From JASMTM01 sp046483075 (GTDB lineage Bacteria > Thermotogota > Thermotogae > Petrotogales > Kosmotogaceae): a stretch of DNA of 64,000 nt. The stretch is from NCBI GenBank assembly GCA_046483075.1, contig JAWODV010000042.1, positions 80,250 through 144,249 on the forward strand. Direction: 5' to 3'. The notes under the pieces are model-generated. The model saw only the letters and a list, made by a program, of their open reading frames with translations, made no database searches and had not been told where the DNA came from. Position 1 is the stretch's first letter, and each line of letters opens with the position of its first letter. The position numbers and the translations under genes are program-made. Positions 35,717-45,271 of this stretch are shown here, piece by piece.

Positions 35717-37124
35717 CAGAAAAAACCTCCTTGCAAATGTCCTCTATATTATTAGTATCCGTCTTTAAGTCTTCTGCAAGAAACTTAATATCTTTCTCAT
35801 TCAAACTACTGATTCCTCTTTTTTTCAACTGCTTCACATACGACCTTCTTAACCTATCCAGTGAAATATTTTTCAATTGCAGTTGTTGAGGTGTTTCAGG
35901 AATAACGATTCTTTTTCCAGGCTCATCAAGCTCGTTAGGTACTCCTCTAATAATCTTTATACCCTGTTTTTTAGCAAAAGAAAGCTGAGCCGTGGGCAAT
36001 TTACCCGCACCTGTGTATTCTGTTTCCTGAACAACAATTATTTTGTCTTCTGGTAATTTCCTAGCCAAAGCTACAGCTACTGCCAGTGAAGTGTTTCCAG
36101 CTGGACCGCGTTGCATACCTTCAAGTCTTGATAACATCTCCGTCACATAAAACACTTCACCCTGCGTTACAAGATAGTACTCATCCATATACCGTAATGC
36201 ACGTGCAGCGTTTCTTGGCACATCCGATCTGTCAGGAAAAACAGAAAACGGGATCCCAAAACCCGTATGACCGGTAGTAAATGATTTCCTATTGAAATCA
36301 TTGTCACTTGCCATATGCAAACCATGCAGGTCAACACTGGCAGCAATCACCTTTGTTTTTTTAGAATCTGCTTTTTGGATTCCCCTGGCTGTACCGGTAA
36401 GATTACCCCCTCCTGCGTTTGTTACTATAACGTAGTCGGGATCTTTCTCGGTTTGTTCACGCACTTGCTGTACCAATTCATATCCTAACGTTTCCACTCC
36501 ATTTATTCCATAAGGTGTATAAAGTGATGCGTTGAAATATCCGGTATCTTCAAGCAGTAATAAAAAGTAATAGAAAAGTTCTGGTCCCACAGTTAACTGT
36601 ATAACCTCGGCACCATAACTTTCACAAGCTCTTCCCTTTTCAAGAATTTCCGGTTGTCCTTTTCCCTGACTGTCATAGGTCTCCTGTACTATGATACATT
36701 TAAGTTCTCTCTTAACGGCCTGAGAAGCCACTGCAGCACCATAGTTACCACTTGTCGCTGCAATTACTCCCTTATATCCGAGTTCCTTCGCTTTATAGAC
36801 ACTAACTGAAGCCCTCCGGTCTTTGAAGCTGCCTGAAGGATTTGATGCTTCATCTTTTAAGAAAATCCTGGCTCCTTTACCTTTATCAGAGAGATATCGA
36901 ACCAATCGGTTAATATTCTTAAGTTCCACTAAAGAAGTATTACCAACACCTTTTTCCTTTTGAATTAAAGACACTTCATCAAGAGATAATCCCGCGCTGT
37001 TCATCATTCCTTCATAATCAAAGGAAATACCTTCATTTTCAAAAGAATCATAATCTATTCCTACGGAAGCCTTCATTATCTCATTTTTTCTGTTCATTAC
37101 CGCTTCATACGATCTATTACTCAT
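35709..37124 (-). CDS. ortB: 2-amino-4-oxopentanoate thiolase, PLP beta subunit
   Basis: A 471-residue fold-type II PLP protein related to threonine synthase. The PLP lysine lies in FLKDEASNPSGSFKDRRAS, and the phosphate-binding loop is TNAGGGNLTGTA. With OrtA it cleaves 2-amino-4-oxopentanoate with CoA to acetyl-CoA and D-alanine, which yields energy through acetyl-phosphate. It overlaps ortA by 4 nt and oraS by 8 nt, so the subunits are translationally coupled. Confidence 0.94.
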   Translation of the reverse strand: MSNRSYEAVMNRKNEIMKASVGIDYDSFENEGISFDYEGMMNSAGLSLDEVSLIQKEKGVGNTSLVELKNINRLVRYLSDKGKGARIFLKDEASNPSGSFKDRRASVSVYKAKELGYKGVIAATSGNYGAAVASQAVKRELKCIIVQETYDSQGKGQPEILEKGRACESYGAEVIQLTVGPELFYYFLLLLEDTGYFNASLYTPYGINGVETLGYELVQQVREQTEKDPDYVIVTNAGGGNLTGTARGIQKADSKKTKVIAASVDLHGLHMASDNDFNRKSFTTGHTGFGIPFSVFPDRSDVPRNAARALRYMDEYYLVTQGEVFYVTEMLSRLEGMQRGPAGNTSLAVAVALARKLPEDKIIVVQETEYTGAGKLPTAQLSFAKKQGIKIIRGVPNELDEPGKRIVIPETPQQLQLKNISLDRLRRSYVKQLKKRGISSLNEKDIKFLAEDLKTDTNNIEDICKEVFSDG

Positions 37125-37441
37125 CTAAGATCATCCTCTTTATCTATTTTACGTAATAACTCTACAAGTTCCGTCCCTGCGTTAAAAAGCTCTTCTATAT
37201 GCTCACCAAAACCATGATCATATGTGGGATTTACAGCCATTAGCGTTCCATTTTCAGATCTTCCAGTAACTGTTTTTATTTTTACTTCATCGCCAATATT
37301 TGCTGTAATATTTTCGAGATATCCCTTTAGTCTCATTTCAAGTGGTACTTTTGATGTATCTTCGGGTACATTAGAGCTTCTTTCTTCTGCTTTCAGAACA
37401 ACTCTTTTTATTTGTACCCAATCACCTTTCTTAGCAACCAT
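37121..37441 (-). CDS. ortA: 2-amino-4-oxopentanoate thiolase, alpha subunit
   Basis: A 106-residue small subunit; KGDWVQIKRVVLKAEER at the N-terminus and NPTYDHGFGEHIEELF near residue 68 are typical of OrtA. It has no catalytic cofactor site of its own and works with OrtB. ATG is preceded by GGTGAGGTGATT. It lies 13 nt after ord. Confidence 0.93.
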   Translation of the reverse strand: MVAKKGDWVQIKRVVLKAEERSSNVPEDTSKVPLEMRLKGYLENITANIGDEVKIKTVTGRSENGTLMAVNPTYDHGFGEHIEELFNAGTELVELLRKIDKEDDLR

Positions 37442-37454
37442 TTAATCACCTCAC

Positions 37455-38468
37455 CTAACGATTAACCATCATTCTTGGCACTGGTAATTCCAGCATGCTA
37501 ATAAAACCGGGTTCAGCTTCAACTACATCCCCGATTACATTTGTAGCTACAGCAATTGTTCCTTTTCCTCCAGGGATTTCCGGTTGAATCGAAAGATTTA
37601 TCTTAGGTTCACCATCGATAGTGATATAATCTCCGGTTTCTACTGATTCCTTTTCTGGTTGAATTTGCTGGGGATGAAGGAGTTCAATCACTGATTCATC
37701 ATCAATGTAACCTTTACCTATATGCTTACAACCCGCAACCATTCCTGGTTCTACATCTACAACGTGGGTGCTTCTTTTTGTTTTCGAAATGATGGGCTCA
37801 CGTGTTTCTTCAATTTTTGTTAATTCCCAACCCAGGGCATCGGCTATCATTCTAATTGATTGCTGAAATCCTATATGTCCTACTATTGTACCCTTTTTCA
37901 GACCTTCATTAAACTCCTGTGGAGTGGTTCCCACTCCCTGAGTTTCCATAACTGTCCTTCCAAATGGAGCCAGGTCATTTACTCGTTTTGCAAACACCTT
38001 GTTGACCTTCAGACATGCTCCAGAAAGAGCAATTGCCAGGACATCCATTATAAATCCTGGATTTATTCCGGTACCGAGTACGGTAACTCCGTTTCTGACC
38101 GCTGTATTGTGAATCTTTTCAGAACTTTCGGGATGTGAATAAAAGGGATAGGCCATTTCTTCAGCGATAGTGACCACATTAACTCTATGATTCAAAATAA
38201 GAAGAACCTTTTCTTCAACTTCTTTCATAAAAGAATTTGTTGCAATTATGACAATATCAGGGTTAGTTTCAATTATAGCTTTTTCTTGATCGCTGTAGAT
38301 TTTGGCACCATATTCTTTCTCATCAAGTACAATCCCTATGTCCTTACCTATAACATTTTTGTTAATTTCAATCGCGCCTACCAATCTCAGATATTTCTTT
38401 GAAAATACATTTCGAGCGATTCCGCTACCCATCGCTCCCAATCCCCAAACCAAAACTCTGTAAGCCAT
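37455..38468 (-). CDS. ord: 2,4-diaminopentanoate dehydrogenase
   Basis: A 337-residue NAD(P)-dependent dehydrogenase with the Rossmann motif WGLGAMGSGIAR at the N-terminus, and VTVLGTGINPGFIMDVLA further on, resembling dihydrodipicolinate reductase/DapB-like enzymes. It oxidatively deaminates 2,4-diaminopentanoate to 2-amino-4-oxopentanoate, the step between OraSE and OrtAB. ATG follows AGGAGG by 8 nt. First gene of the operon ord-ortA-ortB-oraS-oraE. No ornithine racemase gene is next to it. Confidence 0.94.
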   Translation of the reverse strand: MAYRVLVWGLGAMGSGIARNVFSKKYLRLVGAIEINKNVIGKDIGIVLDEKEYGAKIYSDQEKAIIETNPDIVIIATNSFMKEVEEKVLLILNHRVNVVTIAEEMAYPFYSHPESSEKIHNTAVRNGVTVLGTGINPGFIMDVLAIALSGACLKVNKVFAKRVNDLAPFGRTVMETQGVGTTPQEFNEGLKKGTIVGHIGFQQSIRMIADALGWELTKIEETREPIISKTKRSTHVVDVEPGMVAGCKHIGKGYIDDESVIELLHPQQIQPEKESVETGDYITIDGEPKINLSIQPEIPGGKGTIAVATNVIGDVVEAEPGFISMLELPVPRMMVNR

Positions 38469-38516
38469 TTTTTACTGCCTCCTTTACTATAGTTGTTCTA
38501 TTCAACTTCATATTAA

Positions 38517-38555
38517 CAAAATAAAAGACTCCATTCTATCCTGAATAGAGTCTTT
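38517..38555 (-). terminator. Terminator after pilB
   Basis: Leftward, AAAGACTCTATTC pairs over 13 bp (with G-U wobble) with GAATGGAGTCTTT around AGGATA and ends in TTTTATTTT. It ends the long housekeeping run and isolates the ornithine operon. Confidence 0.85.
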
Positions 38556-38629
38556 CAATCGTTATGTAAAGCAATTATTGAAGCCGAAAATACTCGCATT
38601 TGAGTATGCTCAATTAAGATTACACAAAA

Positions 38630-40315
38630 TCAGACTTCAAAAGCTACCCTGTTCACTTCTTCAACTGATGTTATTCCATGTAATACCTTTTTTATTCCAT
38701 CTTCGTAAATTGTTAGCATACCCTGTTCTTTAGCATTTTTAGCGATTTCATGATCCGAAGCTCCTTGAGAAATAAGTTCCCTAATTTTTGGATCTATAGT
38801 CAATGTTTCCAGTATGGCTGTTCGACCACGATATCCAGTACCCCGACATTCACTACATCCAGAACCAGGAACAAACTCATGGAATTCTTCTTTATCCGGA
38901 AATAATTTGGATGCTACTTTAATAATGTCATCTCTCATAGGAATCTTTTTTTTGCAATTGCCACAAAGCTTTCTTACCAATCTTTGACTAACCACTCCAA
39001 TAAGAGATGTCCCGAGCAGATATTTGTCCACTCCCATATTAATAAGTCTTGAAACAGCACCTGCAGCACTATTTGTATGAATGGTTGAAAATACTTTATG
39101 ACCGGTGAGTGAAGCTTCAATAGCAAGCTGTGCAGTTTCTCTGTCTCTAATTTCACCAACCATAATGATATCCGGGTCCTGTCTTAAGAATGATCTCAGA
39201 TAGCGTGCAAAGGTTAATCCGATTTCCGAATTTACCTGACATTGAGTTACCCCTTCAATGGTATATTCAACAGGATCTTCAGCAGTTATTATATTTACCT
39301 TTTCAGATGAAACCTCATTAAGTACACCTACAAGGGTTGTGGACTTACCACTACCTGTTGGTCCAGAAACAAGTATTATTCCATGGGAAGACCTCAACAT
39401 ATTCCTGAATCGATTCATATTGAATTCACTGAATCCCAGATCATCAAGACTGCTTTTAGAATTAGAAACCTTTAGAACACGAAGAACAATCTTTTCTCCG
39501 TATACTGAAGGCATTGTTGAAACCCTGAAATCATACTGCTCCCCTCTTTGCTTGATATAAAACTTTCCATCCTGGGGAAGTCTTCTCTCAGATATATCAA
39601 GTCCACACATAACTTTTATCCTTGAAACAACAGAATTATGAGCTTTTCTTGGATAGGTTAGCATTCTTCGAAGCATACCATCTACTCTGAATCTGCCTAC
39701 CGCTATCTTTTCATAGGGTTCCAGATGAATGTCACTAGCGTTGCTCTTTATTGCATTATCCAGCAAAGAGTTTATAAATCTTGTTATAGGAGTTTTTTCT
39801 TCATCGCTTTCTTCTGTTTCTTCCTCAGCCTGTTCTATTTCATCAAGATCAAAGCTCTTTTCAATTATTTCACTGGTCGGTGATTCCTCATAACTTGATT
39901 TGTACAAGGGATCAAAATTTGGTGGTGGTGTCAATTTGACATCAATATCAAATCCGGTTAAAAATGATAGTTCGCGTTCTATTTGTGGCACCTTTAAAAC
40001 CTCAGGTGTGAGAACGACCAATCTGCTGTCCTCTATATTTATTGGTACTACAGTAAGTCTTTCCGCAACCGATCTTGGTACAAGTCTCAAAACCTCAGGA
40101 GGCACAACACCGGGAACATCATCCATAACCTCAAGATCATATTGAGTGGATAATGCACGATAAATATCGTCCCAGGAAAGCATCCCCATTTCCACAAGAA
40201 CTTCTCCAAGGGGTTTATTAACCTTTTTTTGAACAACAATTGCTCTCTCCAAAACATCTGGAGTTACTAAACCCTTTTCTTCAAGGAGTTCTCCCAGTCT
40301 CTTGTAAACTCTCAT
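38630..40315 (-). CDS. pilB: Type IV pilus assembly / type II secretion ATPase
   Basis: A 561-residue GspE/PilB ATPase. An N-terminal MshEN domain (about 1-150) is followed by Walker A GPTGSGKSTT, the Asp box and the Walker B region DPDIIMVGEIRDRETA, and a His box in FSTIHTNSAAGA. A zinc site is formed by CGNCKKK and CSECRGTGY near residues 460-505. It powers pilus polymerisation or secretion. Only 3 nt separate it from ftsZ, which ties it to the cell-division run; no other pilus gene is in the window. Confidence 0.93.
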   Translation of the reverse strand: MRVYKRLGELLEEKGLVTPDVLERAIVVQKKVNKPLGEVLVEMGMLSWDDIYRALSTQYDLEVMDDVPGVVPPEVLRLVPRSVAERLTVVPINIEDSRLVVLTPEVLKVPQIERELSFLTGFDIDVKLTPPPNFDPLYKSSYEESPTSEIIEKSFDLDEIEQAEEETEESDEEKTPITRFINSLLDNAIKSNASDIHLEPYEKIAVGRFRVDGMLRRMLTYPRKAHNSVVSRIKVMCGLDISERRLPQDGKFYIKQRGEQYDFRVSTMPSVYGEKIVLRVLKVSNSKSSLDDLGFSEFNMNRFRNMLRSSHGIILVSGPTGSGKSTTLVGVLNEVSSEKVNIITAEDPVEYTIEGVTQCQVNSEIGLTFARYLRSFLRQDPDIIMVGEIRDRETAQLAIEASLTGHKVFSTIHTNSAAGAVSRLINMGVDKYLLGTSLIGVVSQRLVRKLCGNCKKKIPMRDDIIKVASKLFPDKEEFHEFVPGSGCSECRGTGYRGRTAILETLTIDPKIRELISQGASDHEIAKNAKEQGMLTIYEDGIKKVLHGITSVEEVNRVAFEV

Positions 40316-40318
40316 TTA

Positions 40319-41365
40319 TTACATACCTTCCTCCTGAGTGTCCAGTCCAAATCTATATATTGCAGGAATATCAAGTGTGTCACCAAGCATTTCTTCTTCC
40401 ATCTCAAATCCAGCAGCTATCAACGTTATATGTAATTCTTCATCGTTCATCTCGGGATCTACGATTAATCCAAGCTTGACATCAGCCTCTTCGCTACAAT
40501 TCTGTCGGACCATGGCTGCTGCTATATTCATTTCCTTTAAAGTAATATTCTTGGCAGAAACGTTTAAAATTATTCCTGTCGCATTATCTATTGGTTTCTC
40601 AAGCAATCTACTCTCCATTGCTGCCCTTGCAGCATCTTCTGCTCTCTTTTCACCTTCGCCAACACCGATTCCCAGCATTGCTGTTCCAGCATTTCTTAGA
40701 ACAGACTCAACATCAGCAAAATCAAGGTTAATGTATCCTCTTCTTGTTATCAATTCTGAAATACCTTTTATCCCGTGATGCAAGGTCTCATCAGCTTTTG
40801 CAAAAGCCTCAACAATGGACGTGTCTGGTGGTAGTTCCTGAAGCAATTTGTTGTTAGAAATCCTTATCATTGTATCAACGGAAGTTCGCAATTGCTTAAG
40901 GCCTTCCCAGGCAACCTTTAATCTTGTATTTCCTTCAAAGAAAAATGGTGTCGTTACTACCGCTACAGTAAGGATTCCCATTTCACGGGCAACAGATGCG
41001 ATTATTGGAGCTGCGCCAGTTCCCGTACCGCCTCCCATGCCAGCGGTTATAAAAAGAAGATCCGTGTCTTCTAATTCCTTTGTTATTTCCTCGATACTTT
41101 CCTGGGCTGCATGTTCTCCAATTTTCGGGTCACCTCCAGCGCCAAGTCCTCTTGTAAGGTGATCACCAAGCTGTATTTTTACTTCAGCTTCACTACTGTT
41201 AAGAACCTGCACGTCTGTATTGGCTGCAATGAAGGTAACGCCATGTATTCCTTCAGTTATCATTCTGTTAACGGCATTCCCTCCAGCGCCACCAACACCA
41301 ATAACTTTTATTAGTGGTAGTCTTGGTTCTGTATTTCCTTTTTCGTAATTTATTTCAAAGCTCAT
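40319..41365 (-). CDS. ftsZ: Cell division protein FtsZ
   Basis: A 348-residue tubulin homologue. The nucleotide loop IKVIGVGGAGGNAVNRM and the signature GGGTGTGAAP bind GTP, and INLDFADV is the T7 loop that drives hydrolysis. The C-terminus keeps LDIPAIYRFG, resembling the FtsA-binding tail, followed by a short extension. ATG 41365 has GGAGGTGTTGAGG upstream; a longer in-frame form would start inside ftsA. It overlaps ftsA by 11 nt. Confidence 0.97.
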   Translation of the reverse strand: MSFEINYEKGNTEPRLPLIKVIGVGGAGGNAVNRMITEGIHGVTFIAANTDVQVLNSSEAEVKIQLGDHLTRGLGAGGDPKIGEHAAQESIEEITKELEDTDLLFITAGMGGGTGTGAAPIIASVAREMGILTVAVVTTPFFFEGNTRLKVAWEGLKQLRTSVDTMIRISNNKLLQELPPDTSIVEAFAKADETLHHGIKGISELITRRGYINLDFADVESVLRNAGTAMLGIGVGEGEKRAEDAARAAMESRLLEKPIDNATGIILNVSAKNITLKEMNIAAAMVRQNCSEEADVKLGLIVDPEMNDEELHITLIAAGFEMEEEMLGDTLDIPAIYRFGLDTQEEGM

Positions 41366-42650
41366 CCTCAACACCTCCGAAGAAGAGAGATCTAATGAAG
41401 TCACCAAAGCTTCTTCTCCTCTTTTCCGTCGCAAGTCCTTCAGAAAATCCCATTTGTTTTGACTCCTCATCAACTATATTTCCTAAACACGCACTGAAAA
41501 CTGGATCATTAGAAACGTCTTCACTTTCTTCAATACGCGGGTTAAAACTTGTTTCGTAAGTCCCTACCCTTACAGGCATCTTAAGCGATTCAACTCCTGT
41601 ATCACTGAGTCCTCTAAGTTTCGCTCCTCCTCCAGTAAAAACTATTCCACCAGGGATACCATCTTCAGAATATTCGGGATGTTGATTCATAAACATCTGT
41701 ACTTCTCTTCGAATCTTGTTGAGTAATTCTTTTACCCTGGCAAATACAACGGTGGACAATTTTCTGACTGTAACCCTCTTTCTCGTTCTTTCATCTAGAC
41801 CAAAATATTCAACTGAGCTTTCCGAAGAAGGAGGATTCATCGTAGCATAACCATTTGTAACAAGCAATCTCTCCGCTTCATCTTGAGAAGTACCCAGAAC
41901 TACCGCAATGTCCCTAACAATATTCTTAATGCCCAGGGGGATTCTGGAAATGTGCACAGGGAGATTCTCTTTATATATGATCAACTCAGAAAATTCATGC
42001 CCTAACACCACGCATACCACACCATGCTGTTTTTCTGTGTCTGTTAAAACAGCTTCTGCACTAGAAACAAGTGATGGAAGCAATAAAAAATCAGTTGAGC
42101 CAAGTAATTCTTCAAAAAGTCTTCTGAAAACCTCAGCACTTCTTCCTTCACTTGAGACGAAAACCATTTCAACATTAAGTTTTTTTGCTTCCATGTCTAC
42201 AGGGTTAAAAACGACTTTTTCGTCATCAAGTATGTATTTCCTTACATACTTCTTATGAATATTTGTATTTCCCTGTTTGAGCTTGTCCTGTGAAATCCTT
42301 GACATAATGTTATCAATTGTGTTTTGAGTAACAAGAACAGGCTCTTCTGAAGAAATCTCTTCCTCAACATTTTCTGAAAAAACAGAATACTCTCCATCAG
42401 TAAAGCAAATCCTGAATTCAGCTTCGATCTCTTTTCTTCCCAATTGGCCTGTAAGATCGTCAATAAGTTTTTGTACTGAAGATTTTAAGGCTACAGCATC
42501 TTTAACATCGCCATTGTCTATACCAACAGCTTTAACACTGCCATAAGCCTCAAAAAACATCTGTCCTGTGTTATCTGTACTAATAACTACACCTTTAACT
42601 GTGTTAGTACCCAGGTCAATTGAGACAGAATATTCTTTTCCCCTTGGCAT
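41355..42650 (-). CDS. ftsA: Cell division protein FtsA
   Basis: A 431-residue actin-like membrane tether for FtsZ. The ATP-binding core starts VSIDLGTNTVKGVVIS and the second phosphate loop is GIVFTGGGAKLRGL. The C-terminal RRSFGDFIRSLFF is an amphipathic helix suited to membrane binding. ATG follows GGTGAGGTG. It stands between the FtsQ-like gene and ftsZ, the usual division order. Confidence 0.94.
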   Translation of the reverse strand: MPRGKEYSVSIDLGTNTVKGVVISTDNTGQMFFEAYGSVKAVGIDNGDVKDAVALKSSVQKLIDDLTGQLGRKEIEAEFRICFTDGEYSVFSENVEEEISSEEPVLVTQNTIDNIMSRISQDKLKQGNTNIHKKYVRKYILDDEKVVFNPVDMEAKKLNVEMVFVSSEGRSAEVFRRLFEELLGSTDFLLLPSLVSSAEAVLTDTEKQHGVVCVVLGHEFSELIIYKENLPVHISRIPLGIKNIVRDIAVVLGTSQDEAERLLVTNGYATMNPPSSESSVEYFGLDERTRKRVTVRKLSTVVFARVKELLNKIRREVQMFMNQHPEYSEDGIPGGIVFTGGGAKLRGLSDTGVESLKMPVRVGTYETSFNPRIEESEDVSNDPVFSACLGNIVDEESKQMGFSEGLATEKRRRSFGDFIRSLFFGGVEDEL

Positions 42651-42657
42651 ATTTATT

Positions 42658-43299
42658 TCACCTCACCCTTAATAATTTACCATCACTAAACAACACAAAT
42701 TCACTACCATCATCAGACTTTTCAATTATCTCATAGAATGAATTGTCTATTAAGTCCAGTGTTTCCCATTCAAAAATTCTAACGCTTATACCTCTTCTGA
42801 ATACAATATGTTTACTCTCAATATCGACATAGGATATTTTTACATTATTGTGATTTATTGAATTACTTTTATTAGCGATATCACGTATCTCCTCAATCAT
42901 TCCCTCTCTGATACTGTAAACACCATCAATATGAGAAAAATCAAGACCGGTGTAAATTATATTTGTTTTTAGTTCTTCAATAGTTGCAAAATCTATTATT
43001 TCAACTGACTCATTAACCCAATAATAGTTATTTTCGTAATAAAAAATGTATCTGGCGCTTTTAAACATCAAACGATTTCCAGGAAGCTTCTCCATACCTG
43101 GTGGAACTATTATATCAGCATACCATTTCTTTACAAAGACCCCGGGATAATCAAGCGTATATTCATCACCATTTTCAGTATATACCAGATAACTATTATT
43201 TCGAGTTTCAGTAAAAAATACTTCAACCGTAAAATTTGCCAGTCCAATTATCCACAGACATCCTATTATCAGAAAAAGTATAAACACTCTTCGTCTCAT
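42658..43299 (-). CDS. FtsQ/DivIB-like bitopic membrane protein (candidate)
   Basis: A 213-residue protein with a short basic N-terminus (MRRR), one transmembrane helix (about residues 5-24) and an external domain of about 185 residues. Topology, size and place directly before ftsA-ftsZ fit FtsQ/DivIB, the bitopic divisome scaffold. The sequence shows no POTRA motif I can confirm by eye (FtsQ is poorly conserved), so the assignment is by context. It lies 8 nt after gyrB and 7 nt before ftsA. Confidence 0.6.
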   Translation of the reverse strand: MRRRVFILFLIIGCLWIIGLANFTVEVFFTETRNNSYLVYTENGDEYTLDYPGVFVKKWYADIIVPPGMEKLPGNRLMFKSARYIFYYENNYYWVNESVEIIDFATIEELKTNIIYTGLDFSHIDGVYSIREGMIEEIRDIANKSNSINHNNVKISYVDIESKHIVFRRGISVRIFEWETLDLIDNSFYEIIEKSDDGSEFVLFSDGKLLRVR

Positions 43300-43307
43300 A
43301 AATAAGT

Positions 43308-45209
43308 CTACACATCAAGATCAGTAATTGCTAGTGCATGTCTTTTAATAAAATCTCTTCGTTCATCGACTTCGCTACCCATAAGAATCGTGAATACCCT
43401 ATCCGCTTCCTCTGCATCTTCCATCTGAATTTGAACAAGTTTTCTTGAGGAAGGATCCATAGTTGTGTCCCATAATTGATCGGGATTCATTTCTCCAAGC
43501 CCTTTGTATCTAGAGAAAGAATACTTTTTATCACTATTTTCCTTCAGAAATCGCTGTAGTTCATCATCGCTGTAAAAATAATGACTTTGCTTTCCAATTT
43601 CAATTTTATATAGTGGTGCTTGAGCAACATAGATCTTTCTTGATGCAATAAGCGGGGTCATATAACGATAAAACAGAGTCAGTAGTAATGTTGTAATATG
43701 TGCACCATCTACATCAGCATCAGTCATTATTATAATTTTTCCATATCTCATTTTTGATGCATCGCAGTCTTCACCGATTCCAGTACCAATCGCCACTATT
43801 ATATTGTTAATCGTTTCATTTTTTAGCAATCTATCCATACCAGCTTTTTCTACATTCAGAATTTTTCCACGAAGAGGCAAAATTGCCTGAAATCCTCTTT
43901 CTCTAGCCTGTTTTGCTGAACCACCAGCTGAATCTCCCTCAACTATAAAGAGTTCAGTATTTTCCAAATCTTCAGAAACACAATCTGCAAGCTTGCCCGG
44001 TAGTGTTGTATTCTCTAGCACATTCTTTCTTCTTATCATTTCTCTGGCTTTTTTAGCTGCCAATCGTGCTTTTGCGGCTTCCAGAGATTTATTTAGTATT
44101 AGCTTAACTTCGGTCTTATTCATTTCGATAACCTCAGATAGTTTCTCTCTTACCACTTTTATTACAGCTTCGTATGCTTCCTCGTTCCCAAGTTTTGCCT
44201 TTGTCTGCCCTTCGAATTGAGGTTCTTTAATTAAAATACTAAGGATCACAGTTAATCCTTCTCTAATATCTTCTCCATGTAGATTGTCATCTTTCTTTTT
44301 CAATATATTAAATTCCTTTGCGTAATCATTGAAAACCCTTGTAAGTACTGTTTTTAAAGCAGTAAGGTGAGTTCCGCCTTCAATAGTTTTGACATTATTT
44401 ACAAAGGTCATAACTTTCTCATCGTAGGAGCTGGTAAATTGAAGCGCAAGTTGAACCTTTATTTCATTGTATTCACCTTCAATGTAGTACGGTTCTTTAT
44501 TAAGAGCTCGTCTCTTTTTGTTAATTGCTTTTACGTATTCCACAATTCCACCATCAAAGTCAAAGATTCTTTTTTCTCCTAATCTCTTATCTTCAAATGT
44601 TATTTTCACACCCGGATTAAGATAGGCCAATTCTTTAAACTTTGATTCAAGAATATCAAAGTCAAAATCAGTTGTGCTAAAAACACTTTTATCAGGTCTG
44701 AAAGTTGTTTCAGTTCCAGAAAGCTTTGTCTCTCCAACTATTTCAACTGACGTTATAGGTCTGCCCTGCTCGTAAACCTGTCTGTATATCTTTCTATCAC
44801 GGTATATTTTAACTTCAAGCCATTCAGAAAGTGCATTTACTACTGAAACTCCAACACCATGCAACCCTCCACTAATCTTATATGTATCCTTTGAAAACTT
44901 TCCTCCAGCATGAAGCGTAGTCATTACAACCTCTAAAGCACTGCTTCCCGTATCAGGATGAATATCAACTGGAATTCCTCTACCATTATCGGTTATCCTT
45001 ACACTTCCATCCTTTTCAATAGTTATAGTAATCAGGTCACATTCTCCAGCAACAACCTCATCAATACTGTTATCAAGAACTTCATATACTAAATGATGTA
45101 AGCCTGCTTTTCCGGTAGAACCAATATACATTCCTGGTCTTTTCCGGACTGGATCAAGCCCTTTAAGTATCTTTATACTTTGAGCATCATATATTTTTTT
45201 CTCTTCCAC
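43308..45209 (-). CDS. gyrB: DNA gyrase subunit B
   Basis: A 633-residue GHKL/TOPRIM ATPase subunit. It has the Bergerat motifs EVLDNSIDEVVAG, DNGRGIPVDIHP and ISGGLHGVGVSVVNALS. The TOPRIM part shows EGDSAGGSAKQARERGFQA and the metal DADVDGAH, and the C-terminus has QLWDTTMDPSSR. The absence of the large Gram-negative insertion gives a Firmicutes-like length. GTG start with GGAGG upstream. With GyrA it introduces negative supercoils. It leads into the division genes. Confidence 0.95.
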   Translation of the reverse strand: MEEKKIYDAQSIKILKGLDPVRKRPGMYIGSTGKAGLHHLVYEVLDNSIDEVVAGECDLITITIEKDGSVRITDNGRGIPVDIHPDTGSSALEVVMTTLHAGGKFSKDTYKISGGLHGVGVSVVNALSEWLEVKIYRDRKIYRQVYEQGRPITSVEIVGETKLSGTETTFRPDKSVFSTTDFDFDILESKFKELAYLNPGVKITFEDKRLGEKRIFDFDGGIVEYVKAINKKRRALNKEPYYIEGEYNEIKVQLALQFTSSYDEKVMTFVNNVKTIEGGTHLTALKTVLTRVFNDYAKEFNILKKKDDNLHGEDIREGLTVILSILIKEPQFEGQTKAKLGNEEAYEAVIKVVREKLSEVIEMNKTEVKLILNKSLEAAKARLAAKKAREMIRRKNVLENTTLPGKLADCVSEDLENTELFIVEGDSAGGSAKQARERGFQAILPLRGKILNVEKAGMDRLLKNETINNIIVAIGTGIGEDCDASKMRYGKIIIMTDADVDGAHITTLLLTLFYRYMTPLIASRKIYVAQAPLYKIEIGKQSHYFYSDDELQRFLKENSDKKYSFSRYKGLGEMNPDQLWDTTMDPSSRKLVQIQMEDAEEADRVFTILMGSEVDERRDFIKRHALAITDLDV

Positions 45210-45271
45210 AGGTACACCTCCATGTCCACTGGAATTTCTCTAACTTCATTCACTCAACTTTTCAAAAAAAC

